Shown piece by piece: positions 39,235-51,052 of a stretch of 64,000 nucleotides of DNA (position 1 is its first letter; the number at the start of each line of letters is the position of its first letter). Below the pieces are notes generated by a model that saw only the letters and a program-made list of their open reading frames with translations, was not told the origin of the DNA and made no database searches. Origin of the DNA: Brachionus plicatilis (Eukaryota; Rotifera; Eurotatoria; Ploima; Brachionidae); NCBI GenBank assembly GCA_010279815.1, contig QEOQ01000460.1:858252-922251 (forward strand), written 5' to 3'. Both the position numbers and the translations under genes were made by a program.

Positions 39235-42200
39235 TCATAGACTTGACAACCAACGAGTAGGAATCCAGTTTTCAGTATTCTGTACATGATTAATAATTTC
39301 AAAAAGTTCTTGATAAGTTTTGTCCATGTCACAATTTCGAATTATTTTGTCGAAATAATGACCATAAAGCTCTTCTATTTCTCGTCCGCGATCAATAATA
39401 TCAAGCAGATCACTTTCTCTAAAGCTTTCGTCCATTCTCATTTTCAATTCTTTCAATTTAATCAAATTGGGTGGTCCAATATAAATAACATAGGGCATTA
39501 AGTCTGAATTTCTCAAATTTTTTACCGCCTTAAAAAAACATAAAATAAATTTTGATAAATATTTTTTTATCCAATAAATACCTGAGGGTATAAATTTAAT
39601 ATACATATTTTAGAGCTCTCAATAACTTTTCTTATAGCATCACGACTCGTTCCATACAAGTTTTTCTCATATTCACCGTGTTCTATAAACCTTCCTTGCT
39701 TTATATCCACTTCGAATATATGTCTTGGCAAAAAATAATAATCTTTTCCATCTACTTCATCTTTACGCTGTGGTCTGGTTGTGTGCGGAACGGCAACTTC
39801 AAAAAGCGAAGGATTTGCCTGCATCAACCGTTTCCGTAATTCGTGTCGACCAATGTTGTGAGGTCCAATCAAGACAATTGGTCTCTTTCTATCAGTCGGT
39901 GGTTTATACAAACATACTTCTTCATAAGTAAATATGTCTTCATTTTTTACATCTAAGCCATAGAGGAACTTTCGCCTGTTACTTTTTATGCAGAATCCTT
40001 TTTCTCCTTTAAAAATTAAAATTAAAAAAATAAAAAAACTTTTTAAAAATTATTTAAAAAAATCTTTTACTTTTTTTTCTGTTCATAAAGCTGTCGCCAA
40101 TAACAGCATGCATTTGAGAGAGTCTTTTCTCTTGAAAGGACTGTGATGGTATTAGACCAGCCATTTCTTGTTCCTTGTCATCGTCTCGATAGGCCTGCCA
40201 CCAATTTTCATCATCCTGATTGGTAATGTGTAAAATATCGCCTTTGGTAAATGAAAGACCTAATTCTCGACATGGTATATACATATCCTCTTGTGGCGAG
40301 TAATTAAATAATGTGCGCACATGAAGTACTTTTTGAGATTTGTAAATATTTTGGTCTGCTGGTGTTTGAATAGTTGGTTCCAAATTCATATTCGGGATAA
40401 TAAGGAAACTTATTATTCCTTGAAGATCATACTTTTAAAAAAATTAGTATATTAAAATTGAGTTTGTTAAATGAAACTACCAGCATATCACACACGTCAT
40501 TAATTGTTTTTCCACGGACTGGTATCATATTTATTTCAAGAATTTCATCATTTTCTCTCAAAAGCCCACTTTTATGAGCTGAACTCCCGGTAACTATACG
40601 ACTAATCATTATAGAACCATCAAAATTTTTTATTGTAGCGCCTAAAGGTAAATCATCGGACTTTTCTATGTTAACCAATTTCAAATTATCTACACAGTAA
40701 TATTGCGCTTTTTTGACCAAATACTTTCCCTCATCAGTCAAAGAACCTTCATTTTCGTCTGCATTTTTGTTCAATACTAAATCATCTAATAAAAGCTTAG
40801 AGTCGTTGGATTTTTTGACAGAGCTTGATGCTTCATTTTCAATTGATTTTGTCATACTGTCAAGCTTTTCGTTCACGGCAGCTTCGATTTGAACAGTGTT
40901 TGAGTAATGAATACGTTCGCTTGATTGTTGCACCAGTTGACCATCTTCAAATGATTTTAATATTGTTTCATTTTCGTAAATTTTTTCCTTAGTAACAACG
41001 CTTGTTTCATTACCAATTAAAATGTTCTTTTTTAAAATAAATTTAAAATTTAAAAATTGTTTATTCTACTAAAAAATTGTTGTTGTTTAAAAAACTTATT
41101 TTTTTTTTTAAATTATATTTACTATCTAACCAATTTCTTTTCTAATTCTAATTAATTGAAAATGGTTAAATGAAGAAAATAATTAATCAAAAATCATGAA
41201 AGCTAATAAAATAAAAATTATGATAAAATTAATAAAAAATCAACAAAATTTTCTGTCAGTGAAATAATAAAATAATACAACATGAACTAAATATTAAATT
41301 TTAAAAAGTGGGTATATAGTTTATTAAATCAAGGAAGGGCCACATGGGCTTTCTAATTAAAATTTTTAAAAATTAAATTAAGGATAGGATTATCGGATTT
41401 AAATGTAAAAAATTTAATTTTTAAAAATTAATTTTTTTTTTTTTTAATTTTTCAATCCTAAAGTTTTTGGAAAAAAATTTAATAATGGTATACAATAATA
41501 TTAAAATCGAAACTCAAGTTAAAAATAAAGTATGAAGATTTGTTGAATGATGTTTAGAATGCAGCTTTTATTTTTTCCTTGATTTCGGACGAAGCTTTTT
41601 GAAATTTATTCAAATATTTACGAAAAAATATAATGTTTAATTCCAAATTCTTAATATTGGATTAAGTCATGCAAAGATGACACTAAAAATAAACAATTTA
41701 TTTAACTTTTATCTGAATAAATAGCAATGTTTTCATTTATAGCCTTCAATCCATATATAAGCATCTTAATTTGTCTTAATTTTTGAGTTAAGAAAACTCA
41801 TTTCTAAACATTTTCAGCTTTTTCTTTAAAATTAAACTTTAAATTTTATATAGAAATTAATTTTTTTAAATTATTATAAAGTATGATTATGATAAAGTTC
41901 AAAATAATCATACTTTTTTAGTGACAACTCTTTAAATGTTTCATAGATATCGTTTCTGTAAAAAATCTTTTAATTACGATTTCCATATTGGCTACCAAGT
42001 TCGATAAAAAAAAATTCTAGATGATTTCATTTTAACTAGAATTTAATGAATTTTATTCTTCAGTTCAAGAATTAAGTTATATGAAAGAAGAAATGGCAGT
42101 AAATAGCTGGATTAAGTAATAAATGAAAACAACGATTACTATAGCGTAGATCGAATGATTTGGCCCATCTAAAAAAATTTAGAAGTATTTTCCTTACCAA

Positions 42201-43692
42201 ATGTAAAATAATTGAATTTTGGATTGTTTATCTGGTATCTGGTTAATAATTACTTGAAATGTTAACCATATATTTGTTGATCACCAGAGAGACAATTTTT
42301 TTTTATCATTTAAAAATATTTTCCAAAAAAATCAACAAAAATTGAGATTTTTTTACCTATTTTGTATTTTAAAAAATTATTCAATTTTAAATTTAAGAGT
42401 AAAAACTTCAAAAGAAGCAGCTTACAATGGCATAGAGGGTAGCCCAAGTCCCAAATCCATAAAAAAATGAGAATATTAAGAGCTTTTTTATATGGGAAAA
42501 CTAAGGTTTGTTAATATTACTTTAATTCTAGTTGAACCACATGAGCATGAGCAGATAAAGATGAGTTAATTTCTCGAGTTATTGAAGTTTTTCATTACAA
42601 AAAAAAAAACATAAAATTAAATTATTTTTGAAATAATTTCCTTTTTTGAAACTTTTTTATTAATGAATTTATTAGAAATTAGAGAAAATAAATTATTTAA
42701 AATTTATAATTTTTTCAAAATTGAAAACCCCCTTCGAAAGAAAAATCTGGTTTTATCCTTAGCAGATTTTTTTAAAGAAAGTATTGGCAAGGATGACATC
42801 CATCAAATCGATTAAGATATTTTTTTTAATAAATATTAAGTTAAATAATTAGCTCAAATATTTTTGGTATTTTTCGAAGTAAATTTAAGAGAATAAGCAA
42901 AATAAATTAATTTTTGGTCACTTAAAAATAAATGCTAGGTAATTTTTTTCATTTTTAAATAATGATAGAAAAAAAACAATACAAGTGAATTGGTAACACA
43001 TTATTTGACTCTATTGTATCACTATTGATTTCTAGATCTTAGTAATTTTTGAATAAAAAACAAAATAATACCTTGAGACTTTTTGATATCAGACTTTTTC
43101 TCACGTCAAATTTGGCGCAAAATTCTTTAGAATTCAGAATTTGTGTCAATAAATCGCGGTCGTTATTACAAGTGAGAAGCAAATTTTTTAAATCATTCTC
43201 ATTTAGATTTACTTTTTGGTTACAGTTCGATTTATTTGATTTAATAGTGCCATTAGATGATTTAATTTTGTCATCGGTGACATGGTCTTCATCATTTGAA
43301 TTGAAGGCACCATTTACTTTTCCTTTGGAATCAGTCGAATTTTTTTCTTTTAAATACAATAAATCATTTTCGTATAAATTTTGTGATTTGTATGAGGGTG
43401 GACGATCATGGAAATGCTCCGAGTCGTTGAACAAGAGTGGCATGTGAGTACTGTTCATATTACTGAACGAAAAGTCGGAATTTTTCGAAGAATTTTTTGA
43501 TTTTGAGGACTCGTTAGAAGACAGAGACAATTTGGTGAGCGATTTTTTGGATTTCTTTTTGGATTTATTCTGATGGTTGGCAATTAAATTTGGCAACGAC
43601 GGTCTGGTCTTTATCTCCGGTATAAATTCATCAGGACAATCGACCGGCATTTCGCGATGACTCAACTCTATACCTTCTGTATAAATGTCCAT
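39235..43692 (-). CDS. PALS1/MPP5/Stardust-like MAGUK scaffold (5 exons, about 748 aa)
   Basis: Exons 43692-43072, 41026-40481, 40431-40071, 40006-39582, 39528-39235, with phases closing to 749 codons including stop. Residues 12-20 are HREMPVDCP, the ECR1 motif that binds PAR6 in PALS1 proteins. Residues about 158-207 resemble the L27N domain. A PDZ domain starts near 319 (LPLGATIKNFDGSIMISRIV, then SGLLRENDEILEIN). The SH3 domain contains YIPCRELGLSFTKGDILHI and WWQAYRDDD. A guanylate kinase domain runs from about 551 (RKRPIVLIGPHN, AVPHTTRPQR, FIEHGEYEKNLYGTS) to the end (TENWIPTRWL). PALS1 links Crumbs and PATJ at the apical membrane of epithelia. The second L27 domain is hard to recognise here, and residues about 25-155 are a long K/S/N-rich insert. 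Confidence 0.93.
41027..43071. other. PALS1-like gene intron 1, 2.0 kb
   Basis: AT-rich intron between the exon ending SKSLK and the exon starting NILIGNE, both phase 0. No extra exon recognised, but a small exon carrying the poorly visible second L27 domain cannot be excluded. Confidence 0.6.
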
Positions 43693-44609
43693 TATTTATT
43701 TCATTCAATTAACGCGTCAAATCTAAATCTAAATCTTGATATTAACCAAAAAAGCCAAGCATTTTTTTTTATTTTAATAAAAAATACAAAAATGTGTCAT
43801 TCTACTTCAATAGAAATATTTAGCATCTAAGTGTCCACCTTTTTTGTCTTTTCCTTATTAAAATCTTTATTTTTATAGCCAACCTAATTTAAAAAAAATT
43901 ATCTTTTTTAGTTAATACATTTTTTATTAAAATATAAAATTGTATTTATAAATAAAATTTGACTCAAATTGGTTTCTAAGCACAGTTTGTGGCCTACTAA
44001 ATACACAAGCTTTACAAGCACCTTTTTGAATTATAATCGAGTTAAATTTTCTCCGGATTTTTTCAATAATTAATTTGATTCTAGCTATTATTATGCTTTA
44101 TTGACTTGAGTCGTGTTGAGGAATCTTGAGAAAATTAAAAAGATTTTTCATTAAGTTTAATCGATAAAAATTAGTCTATGATATTTAATTTATTTGATAA
44201 TGAAAATAAGCATAGAAAAAAAATTATTTTAAACTAGAACAAGTAAGGAAAATATTTTTAAACTAAACAGGTTTTAGTTAAATTTTAGATTAGAATTTTA
44301 TTAGTCAAAATATTAACCAGCTTTGCTCTTCGTTTTATTTTATGATATCATATTTTCAGCGCTTTTAAATTATAATTCTTAGGTCAAGTTCTTGTGTTTA
44401 TTATCAAAATTTAAATATTTTATTTTCTTTAAAATAAAGTTTTATTGTTGTCTAGATCGAAGCCCTTAATAAATTTTTTGTTTTAGTCTTTATTTTAAAG
44501 TCACGGAAGTTTTCAAATATTTACAAAAAATTTAGAAATTTTATTCAAGTTTTCATTAGCAGAATACAATAATTCAAGATTGTTTTAAATTGGAGATAGC
44601 ACTAATTAT

Positions 44610-44850
44610 GAATGAGAAAAAAGCAACAGTTGTTTTTGGATAATTAAAATCATTTATTTCTAGTTGAATCAAAGACTCATTAGAAGACAAAAATGATTTT
44701 TATTGTTTTTTTTGGAAGTATTTTGGTACCTGGCAAGTAAATTTGGCAATGATAATTGGGATTCAGCAACATCAAAATCGATGCAACTGTTTTTTTTACT
44801 GTGAATAATTATGCACATTTTTTTAGATTTATCCATAGGTTTTCAGGTTT
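44610..44850 (-). pseudogene. Decayed duplicate of PALS1-like exon 1
   Basis: On the plus strand GACTCATTAGAAGACA (44674 on) matches GACTCGTTAGAAGACA in exon 1 (43508 on). TTTTTTGGA, then TGGCAAGTAAATTTGGCAA and AATCGATG, follow in the same order as in the exon. The reading frame is destroyed by substitutions and indels. It lies about 1 kb upstream of the live exon in the same orientation, consistent with an old tandem duplication. Confidence 0.65.
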
Positions 44851-45735
44851 AATTCAATAGTTGATCTAGTCCCCTTAAAATGCACTAACAGAGACCTAAA
44901 AACTAATTTTTTTACAAAACCAATTTCCCGTTTCAAGAAAAAAAGTTTTCATTTTTTTTGTTTTTTTTTTCAAAATTCACAATTCCTAAATTTAACATGT
45001 TTTGAAAACTCTAAAATCTTGAAAGCATAATGTCTTTGGTAGTTTTGTAATTAGATAATGGGGAGCAAAGACATTTTTAAAAGTGTTTTATTGTGTTTAT
45101 TATGATGTTGATGCTTTGTAGATCTTGTTTTAAGGTCGGACAACAATTTTAAAATCTTGAGACAAACTGTAAATTTTGTCTTCAAATTTATTACTATTTG
45201 TTTATTTGTTCATTTGTACCGCGCTAAAGCTCCTTCAGAATTAAATGTAAAATAATAAGTTAAATTAAATTGATTTAAAAAAATAAAGTACAGTACAAAA
45301 TAAAACTAACTTCATCGTTTTTTTTCCCTTTCCTCTTCCTTTCCTCTTCCTTTTTTTACACAGAACAATAGATTATTAGAGTTATTTTTTAATTTTTAGC
45401 TCACTCTCTCGCTTACTTAATACAATACTCTTCTATTTTTATATTTTTAATTCAAAAACAATTTTTTTTTGAATTTAAGTAATAAAAACACATCAATAAA
45501 ATAAATTTGTTTTCTTTATGAAAAATCCTCAAAATTTCAAAATTAATATAATTGAATCCGTCCTTGATAATTTTTAAGACTCAAGTTCTTGAAAAATGAA
45601 AAGTCCACTCTTTTGTAAATGGCTTGGAAAATCATCTTTTTAGAGTGTTTTACCAACAAAAAATTACTGAAAGCTCTTGGGACATTTTTTTATATTAACT
45701 TTTGTTATTAACCTAGCTTTCTGGCCATAAATTTT

Positions 45736-45805
45736 TGTGACCAATGTGGTAGCAAAACCAGTACTAATCGGATTGGTCACAACATTGGTGACCACCTGGT
45801 TACAA
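45736..45805. repeat. GTGACCA-rich inverted repeat cluster
   Basis: Contains GTGACCAAT...ATTGGTCAC and ACCAATGT...ACATTGGT inverted pairs and a final CACCTGGTTAC. The word GTGACCA is also the subterminal motif of the MITE at 23617-24064, so this may be a remnant of that family. No terminal repeat or target duplication was found. Confidence 0.4.
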
Positions 45806-46007
45806 AACAGGATATACTTCAATCACTTCCTTTAATTTTGCTTTCTTCAGATCTACCTAAGCATTCCACTTTTCATAACTAAAATATTAATAACTTACTC
45901 AATCACTAATAAAAAACTGCGTTTTCAAGTTTGGTAACGTAAAATAACTCTAACTAGCCTTGCATATATAACTTAGTCTAACATGAAAAAAATTTTCAAA
46001 TAATCCA

Positions 46008-46339
46008 AGCAATGTGAAATTTTGTTACAAAAATTACTAAATTGAAAAATTACAGTACACAAAATAAAAATTTTATATATTTTTCCAATTGTTCAAAAAT
46101 GGCTATGTAAACACTACAAATCTGTACAAACGAATTCTTAGCTCTGCAAAAAATCTGAAATTTATTGCATATTTTAATCAAATATTTTTTCATGGTGTGC
46201 ATTTTTCAGAAAATTGCAGATTTTTTTGCAGAGCTAAGAACTGGTTTGTACAGATTTTTACTGTTTACAGAACTATTTTTACACAATTAGAAAAAAAATT
46301 ATAAAGTATTTACTTTTTGTACCAAAATTTCACATTGCC
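46008..46339. mobile_element. Palindromic MITE, about 332 bp
   Basis: Nearly the whole element is an imperfect palindrome. Ends read GCAATGTGAAATTTTGKTAC inward from both sides. The central arms share TTCTTAGCTCTGCAAAAAA and AATCTGTACAAAC in inverted orientation. Flanks ATAATCCA (46000-46007) and ATATTCCA (46340-46347) could be an 8-bp target duplication with one mismatch. The open frame inside is a by-product of the palindrome. Confidence 0.75.
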
Positions 46340-46929
46340 ATATTCCATCAATAGTTTCAAACAAGAAACTCATTTTTGAAAACAAATAAAATATATTTTT
46401 CCATATTTTATTTGGATATAAATTATTTTTTTTCATTAAAGATTTTTCAGAAAATAAAATCAAAATATTGTGAAAAAAATATTAGTAAAAGAAGGATAAT
46501 AATTTTAATTAGAACGAATAATAATACACTTACATGTACGGTATGGACATTGTAATAAATGAAAAGTCCTTATTTATTATTTTTACCTAAATTAACGCCT
46601 TTAGGGTGATGTTAATTCATGATACTTAAATTAAATAAACAAAAAATACAGAAAAAAATTGCATTTTTTAAAATTTCATTTTTTTATTATTTGATAATTT
46701 AATATAACTATTTTGTTTTTTTTGTTACATTTATTATTATATTCTCGACATTTTCCTTTAAAAAATTTAAACTAAAATAAAAAAAAATGCAACAAAGTTA
46801 GATATGATGGTATTAAATTTAATATCAGGAATGAGAATTTTTTTATTCTCATTTTTGTTGGATTGAGACCATAACTAATAAACATTTTTTTTTGAACAAT
46901 GTAGCGAATTTGTTAGTGAAATCTATTGA

Positions 46930-47292
46930 GGTTTTGTGAAGTTCAGTACAAAAGAACAGAACAAAGTGTAAAAAAATTAAATAACTTTTTTTCTAAAAGT
47001 TTAAAAATTAATTCTGTGGATGCAAAATGGTGCAACATTCAAAGTTGCATCAACTGTAAAAGTCTGCTAATGATGTGCAAAATCTCTGCAAAATGCACTA
47101 CACTCGATTATATTGAAATTTAATTTCTGCTGAAATCTGCAAATTTAGCAGACCATGATATTTGATGCAACTTTGAATGTTGCACTATGTTGCATTTACA
47201 GAATAAAGTTTTAACCTTTAAAAAAAAGTTATTCAATTTTTTTACATTTTTTTCTGTTCTATTTATCATTTTGTACTGAATTTCACAAAACC
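46930..47292. mobile_element. Palindromic MITE with perfect 9-bp target duplication
   Basis: 363-bp element with long inverted arms. Terminal repeats start GGTTTTGTGAARTTCAGTAC. The inner arms share GTGCAACATTCAAAGTTGCA with its inverted copy. Perfect direct flanks ATCTATTGA lie at 46921-46929 and 47293-47301. A 9-bp duplication suggests a Mutator-like origin, but the arm architecture alone does not prove it. No coding capacity. Confidence 0.88.
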
Positions 47293-47301
47293 ATCTATTG
47301 A

Positions 47302-49332
47302 ATTGGTATCACTGAATTGACTTGCAACTTTCTATTCAAAATCTTGTGATCCTAACATATTCCGAAAGAATTTTTTTTCAAATTGTTTATTTACTTATTT
47401 GAAAATAAAAATAATACATAATATTAGACCAAATTGATAATATTTAAAAGCAATACTGAAAATGAAAAATGTCATGAAAAAAAAATCCAAAAAAGTCTTA
47501 TACAACTCACAGTCATGATTTTGTCTTTTTTCAAATGATCTTTACTTCTTAAAATTGTAATCAAATTAACCAATTTTTGATTCTTTAATGAAAATTTTCA
47601 TAAAATTAATTTCTTTTAATTCCTTATAATAAATACTGATAAAACTTTAATTATTTAAAATTAAAGTACAAACAGCTTTTTGAAAACATGAGTAAAATAT
47701 ATTTAAATAAACTTTATAATCTAAATATAAAAAATTATTCAGCTTTAAATAAAATTTTCATTCATTATAGCATTTTTTTTAATAGAAAATTGTATGCAAA
47801 TATTGACCTGGATAAAATTTTCTAATTACAAGTGCACAAGTTATAAAATGAGCTTTAATCTAGATTATATAATTAAATCTCGATACAATTATAAAATTTT
47901 ATTATCGTTTAATCTTTGATTTTTGTCAAAAATTATTCAAGCATATTAAAATGAAATTTATTCTTTGTTTTATGTCAAAATTTCACGCGAACTCCAAATT
48001 AGTTACATAACTGCAAGTTTTTCTTTTTACACAATCCGCTCACTTTATTCAATATTAGACAATTTAATAAATAAAAATTATTTTCAAAGTATCATTTTTA
48101 ATCATGAGAATTAAATAAAATAGAGAATTTTCATATTTGTATTAATGAGGAAGTTATACAACATTATATATTTATTTATTTGTTTATCTACAACATTATG
48201 ATGTTAGTTTTTATTTCATTTCAATGAGACTATTAATGAAAAGCTGTCAAGTAAAAAAAACAAATCAATCATTTGTTTTAACCTATTGAAATACAATAAA
48301 AAGTTACAATAAATCATGGAACTATTGGTCGGAAAGGTAAAAACTGACACGCATGATTTCAAGTATTTCGCGAGCAATTGAAATAAAAGTGTAATAAAAA
48401 ATATTGTTTTAAAAGCTAAGCAATTTATGAACATTCGGCTAGAGCTCGACAATTCTACGTCAAAGTAAAGCGAATGTTTTTGCTTCGGATTTAAAAATCA
48501 CTTGAATATAGATTCCTACTCTCGATAAGATGGATTTATTTACCTCAAGGCCGGTGTATGATAAAAAGTATTAACAGTCAATAAAAAGGCATTCATGCGT
48601 GTTTATTAATATTCAAAATGTAGAATTGACATTCAAAATTTAATACCATTAGCAAAATTAAGAAACACTTAAAATTTAAAAACCACTTAACTCGTTTGGG
48701 ACAATATTTGGTTTTTAAATTTTCTATATATAAATACCAGATTGATTTAATCGATTTTAAATATTTATTTTTAATCTTCGCATGTAAAATGTCAATAAAA
48801 TAGATAGTTTTCCTGGTTGTTTTAGTGAATATTTTGAATTTTTTACTGACTGTTTTCTCATTTATTCATACAAATAAAAGTCAATACTTTACTTTGCTTT
48901 TTTTTTGATTTTTTTTTAATTTTTTTTAATAACAACTCGTGATAGCTTTAGGTGTTGATTAGTTATTAAATAATTTTGAGTTTTTTCATTAGATCAATTT
49001 ATTTTTGATTAGAAAGCAACATATTTTGACAAATAGAGAAAAATTTCCACAGTTTTACTATTCTAGCCTGAGAATCGAATGTTGCGTAATACATAAATAA
49101 TTGCCACCAGACGAGAATTATTTTCACTTCAGATATTAATTAATTAATTTTCACTACTAGTTGAGGCTATTTAACAGAAAATATATATTTTATAAATTCT
49201 TTACATATAAATCAACAACCCGTGTTTAACTTTCTTTTTGTTATATTTTATTTTATCAAAATTTAATTTAATTTTTATTCATGTTATTTAATTTTAAGTT
49301 TTAATAATTAGTAAAATTTCTAGATATTTAAT
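47302..49332. other. Intergenic region upstream of the XK-related gene
   Basis: AT-rich, with a slightly GC-richer stretch at about 48330-48570 that has no coherent open frame. No gene, repeat family or RNA recognised. It should contain the promoter of the gene at 49333. Confidence 0.5.
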
Positions 49333-50943
49333 ATGATAGTATCCGATACACCCGTTCGTCATGAAATGACCAAGTCAAAAGGAGATTCAAAATTAAAAAA
49401 ATTCAAAATCTATTATTCAATTAGTAACATATTATCTATCGTAATATTCGTCTTATTTGCCAAGACTTTGTCAAGTCTAACCAATATTTTAACCAAAACC
49501 GAAGTAAATGTGATCGTGGCCATTTCATCGTGTCTCAATTTAATCTCGTCGTTTATCTTAATTCAAATACTGTTATCAGCCAAATTCAATAATTTCTATT
49601 GCAAATTAATCGAATTCAGCAAAAACATTCCATTGACACTGATCACTTATTTGTATCTAACCCGTATTTACTACATAAAATTAGATAATTACTTTTTTTA
49701 CATATTTTCTTTATCAGCATTTTATTTTAGTCTTCAATCTATCACAAATATTATTCTAATTGAAGGATACAACACAAAATTAAATAATTTAATTTTTAAA
49801 TTTTTGTTTCGATATTTCTTTTTTGTGAGTAAATCAATGTCTTTGATTCTTTATTTATCCACTTTCAATGATGACATTGCCTCGCCAAAATCTAGTATTA
49901 AAGTTTTTATTTCAATTATTATTTTAATATTGGTTTCGCTCATACTATCATGTACATGGTTCTACATTAAGTCAAAATTAAATTTTATACAAGTTTTATA
50001 CGAATCTTACATTTTATTAGTAGATTATAATGAGAAATTTTTCAAGCCCGATTTAAAAAAATCTCACACAGAAGTACGCTTGGATATTAAACTAACTAGA
50101 ATTCAGACTGTGATTTATTTTATTATCAATTTTATCCTTGTACTGACAAGTTCATATTTTTGGTTTTTTAATTCGATAGTAATTTATCAAAAAAATCAAG
50201 AAAAAACAACTTTTTTAAGTCTGTTGATCGAAGAAAGAAATAAATTTTTTTTTCTAAATTTAATTGATTTGGAGGAAAAAATTCGCATGAGACAATTTGA
50301 GCTAGTGGTTGTATTTGGATCTTTTATAATAGCCATGTTGGCCTATTATATACATTATTCCTATTATGACGATGGACATGAAATCGAAAAATTACCGAAT
50401 TTTCTTAATAGACGATCTTTAATGGAACAAGCCAGACTTTCTTTGGGAAATTGTCCAAAAATAATACCATCTATTATAGATTCATTTGATGAAGGCTCAT
50501 CTCTCTCATCGCTAACAGATTCAAGTTTAAATCAACAGTTAGAATATTCTGAACAATTCAAATACAATTTTACGAACTTGAACAAACAAAAGTCGTTTAG
50601 TCTACAGTTCAGTTCGATTCCATATGAAGATAAACAAATCTATGGTTATGATACGTCTAGTGGAGTGATTAGTTCGGCAACAAGCATAAGCAGTATCTAT
50701 AAAGAGTTTAGCAATTTTTACAAATTTTCAGAACCTTTTTCACTTTGGCAAAGTGAAATAACTTTTGATAAGAGTTCAATGACAATCAATAATTTGAGCA
50801 AGCATAACAGGCAATTTGACCAAACAGAAAACATGACCATCAATTTGAAAGTGATGGATTGGATTAAAAAAGCCGACGGACAAGGAAATGATCTGAAAAC
50901 GTCCCCCAAATTTCACTCTACCAATTTGGATTTTTTGATTTAA
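49333..50943 (+). CDS. XK-related (XKR) family membrane protein, probable (536 aa)
   Basis: Single-exon frame with its own ATG and TAA. The first 350 residues form about eight hydrophobic segments (about 27-47, 60-80, 97-115, 122-142, 152-176, 188-210, 260-284, 328-350). Three segments match the XKR plan in order: LFRYFFFVSKSMSLILYLS, TRIQTVIYFIINFILVL then SSYFWFFN, and VFGSFIIAMLAYYIHYSYYD. XKR proteins are plasma-membrane proteins; some (XKR8, CED-8) are phospholipid scramblases activated in apoptosis. The tail from about 355 is S/N-rich with no recognised domain. Similarity is weak and based on spacing and aromatic/basic patterns, so another polytopic family is possible. It lies tail-to-tail with the next gene, 109 bp away. 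Confidence 0.55.
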   Translation: MIVSDTPVRHEMTKSKGDSKLKKFKIYYSISNILSIVIFVLFAKTLSSLTNILTKTEVNVIVAISSCLNLISSFILIQILLSAKFNNFYCKLIEFSKNIPLTLITYLYLTRIYYIKLDNYFFYIFSLSAFYFSLQSITNIILIEGYNTKLNNLIFKFLFRYFFFVSKSMSLILYLSTFNDDIASPKSSIKVFISIIILILVSLILSCTWFYIKSKLNFIQVLYESYILLVDYNEKFFKPDLKKSHTEVRLDIKLTRIQTVIYFIINFILVLTSSYFWFFNSIVIYQKNQEKTTFLSLLIEERNKFFFLNLIDLEEKIRMRQFELVVVFGSFIIAMLAYYIHYSYYDDGHEIEKLPNFLNRRSLMEQARLSLGNCPKIIPSIIDSFDEGSSLSSLTDSSLNQQLEYSEQFKYNFTNLNKQKSFSLQFSSIPYEDKQIYGYDTSSGVISSATSISSIYKEFSNFYKFSEPFSLWQSEITFDKSSMTINNLSKHNRQFDQTENMTINLKVMDWIKKADGQGNDLKTSPKFHSTNLDFLI

Positions 50944-51052
50944 TTTTTCATAAGTATTAAAAATATTGTATAGAAGATTATTTATTTTTAATTGAAATTT
51001 AAAAAATGATTATTTTTTTATACAAACAGAAATTTTTTTCCAGAAAATAAAT

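Larger units (their letters stand above)
43693..46007. other. Intergenic region upstream of the PALS1-like gene
   Basis: AT-rich. It contains a decayed copy of PALS1 exon 1 (about 44610-44850), a polypyrimidine tract (about 45318-45357) and a cluster of GTGACCA/TGGTCAC words (about 45736-45805). No intact gene seen. Confidence 0.6.

Noticed and set aside
43049..43447. 132-aa plus-strand frame
   Set aside because: Antisense to exon 1 of the PALS1-like gene, which has clear ECR1 and L27 motifs.
46089..46304. Short plus-strand coding frame
   Set aside because: It lies wholly within a palindromic MITE and results from the inverted arms.
46926..47123. Short plus-strand coding frame
   Set aside because: It lies in one arm of the MITE at 46930-47292.
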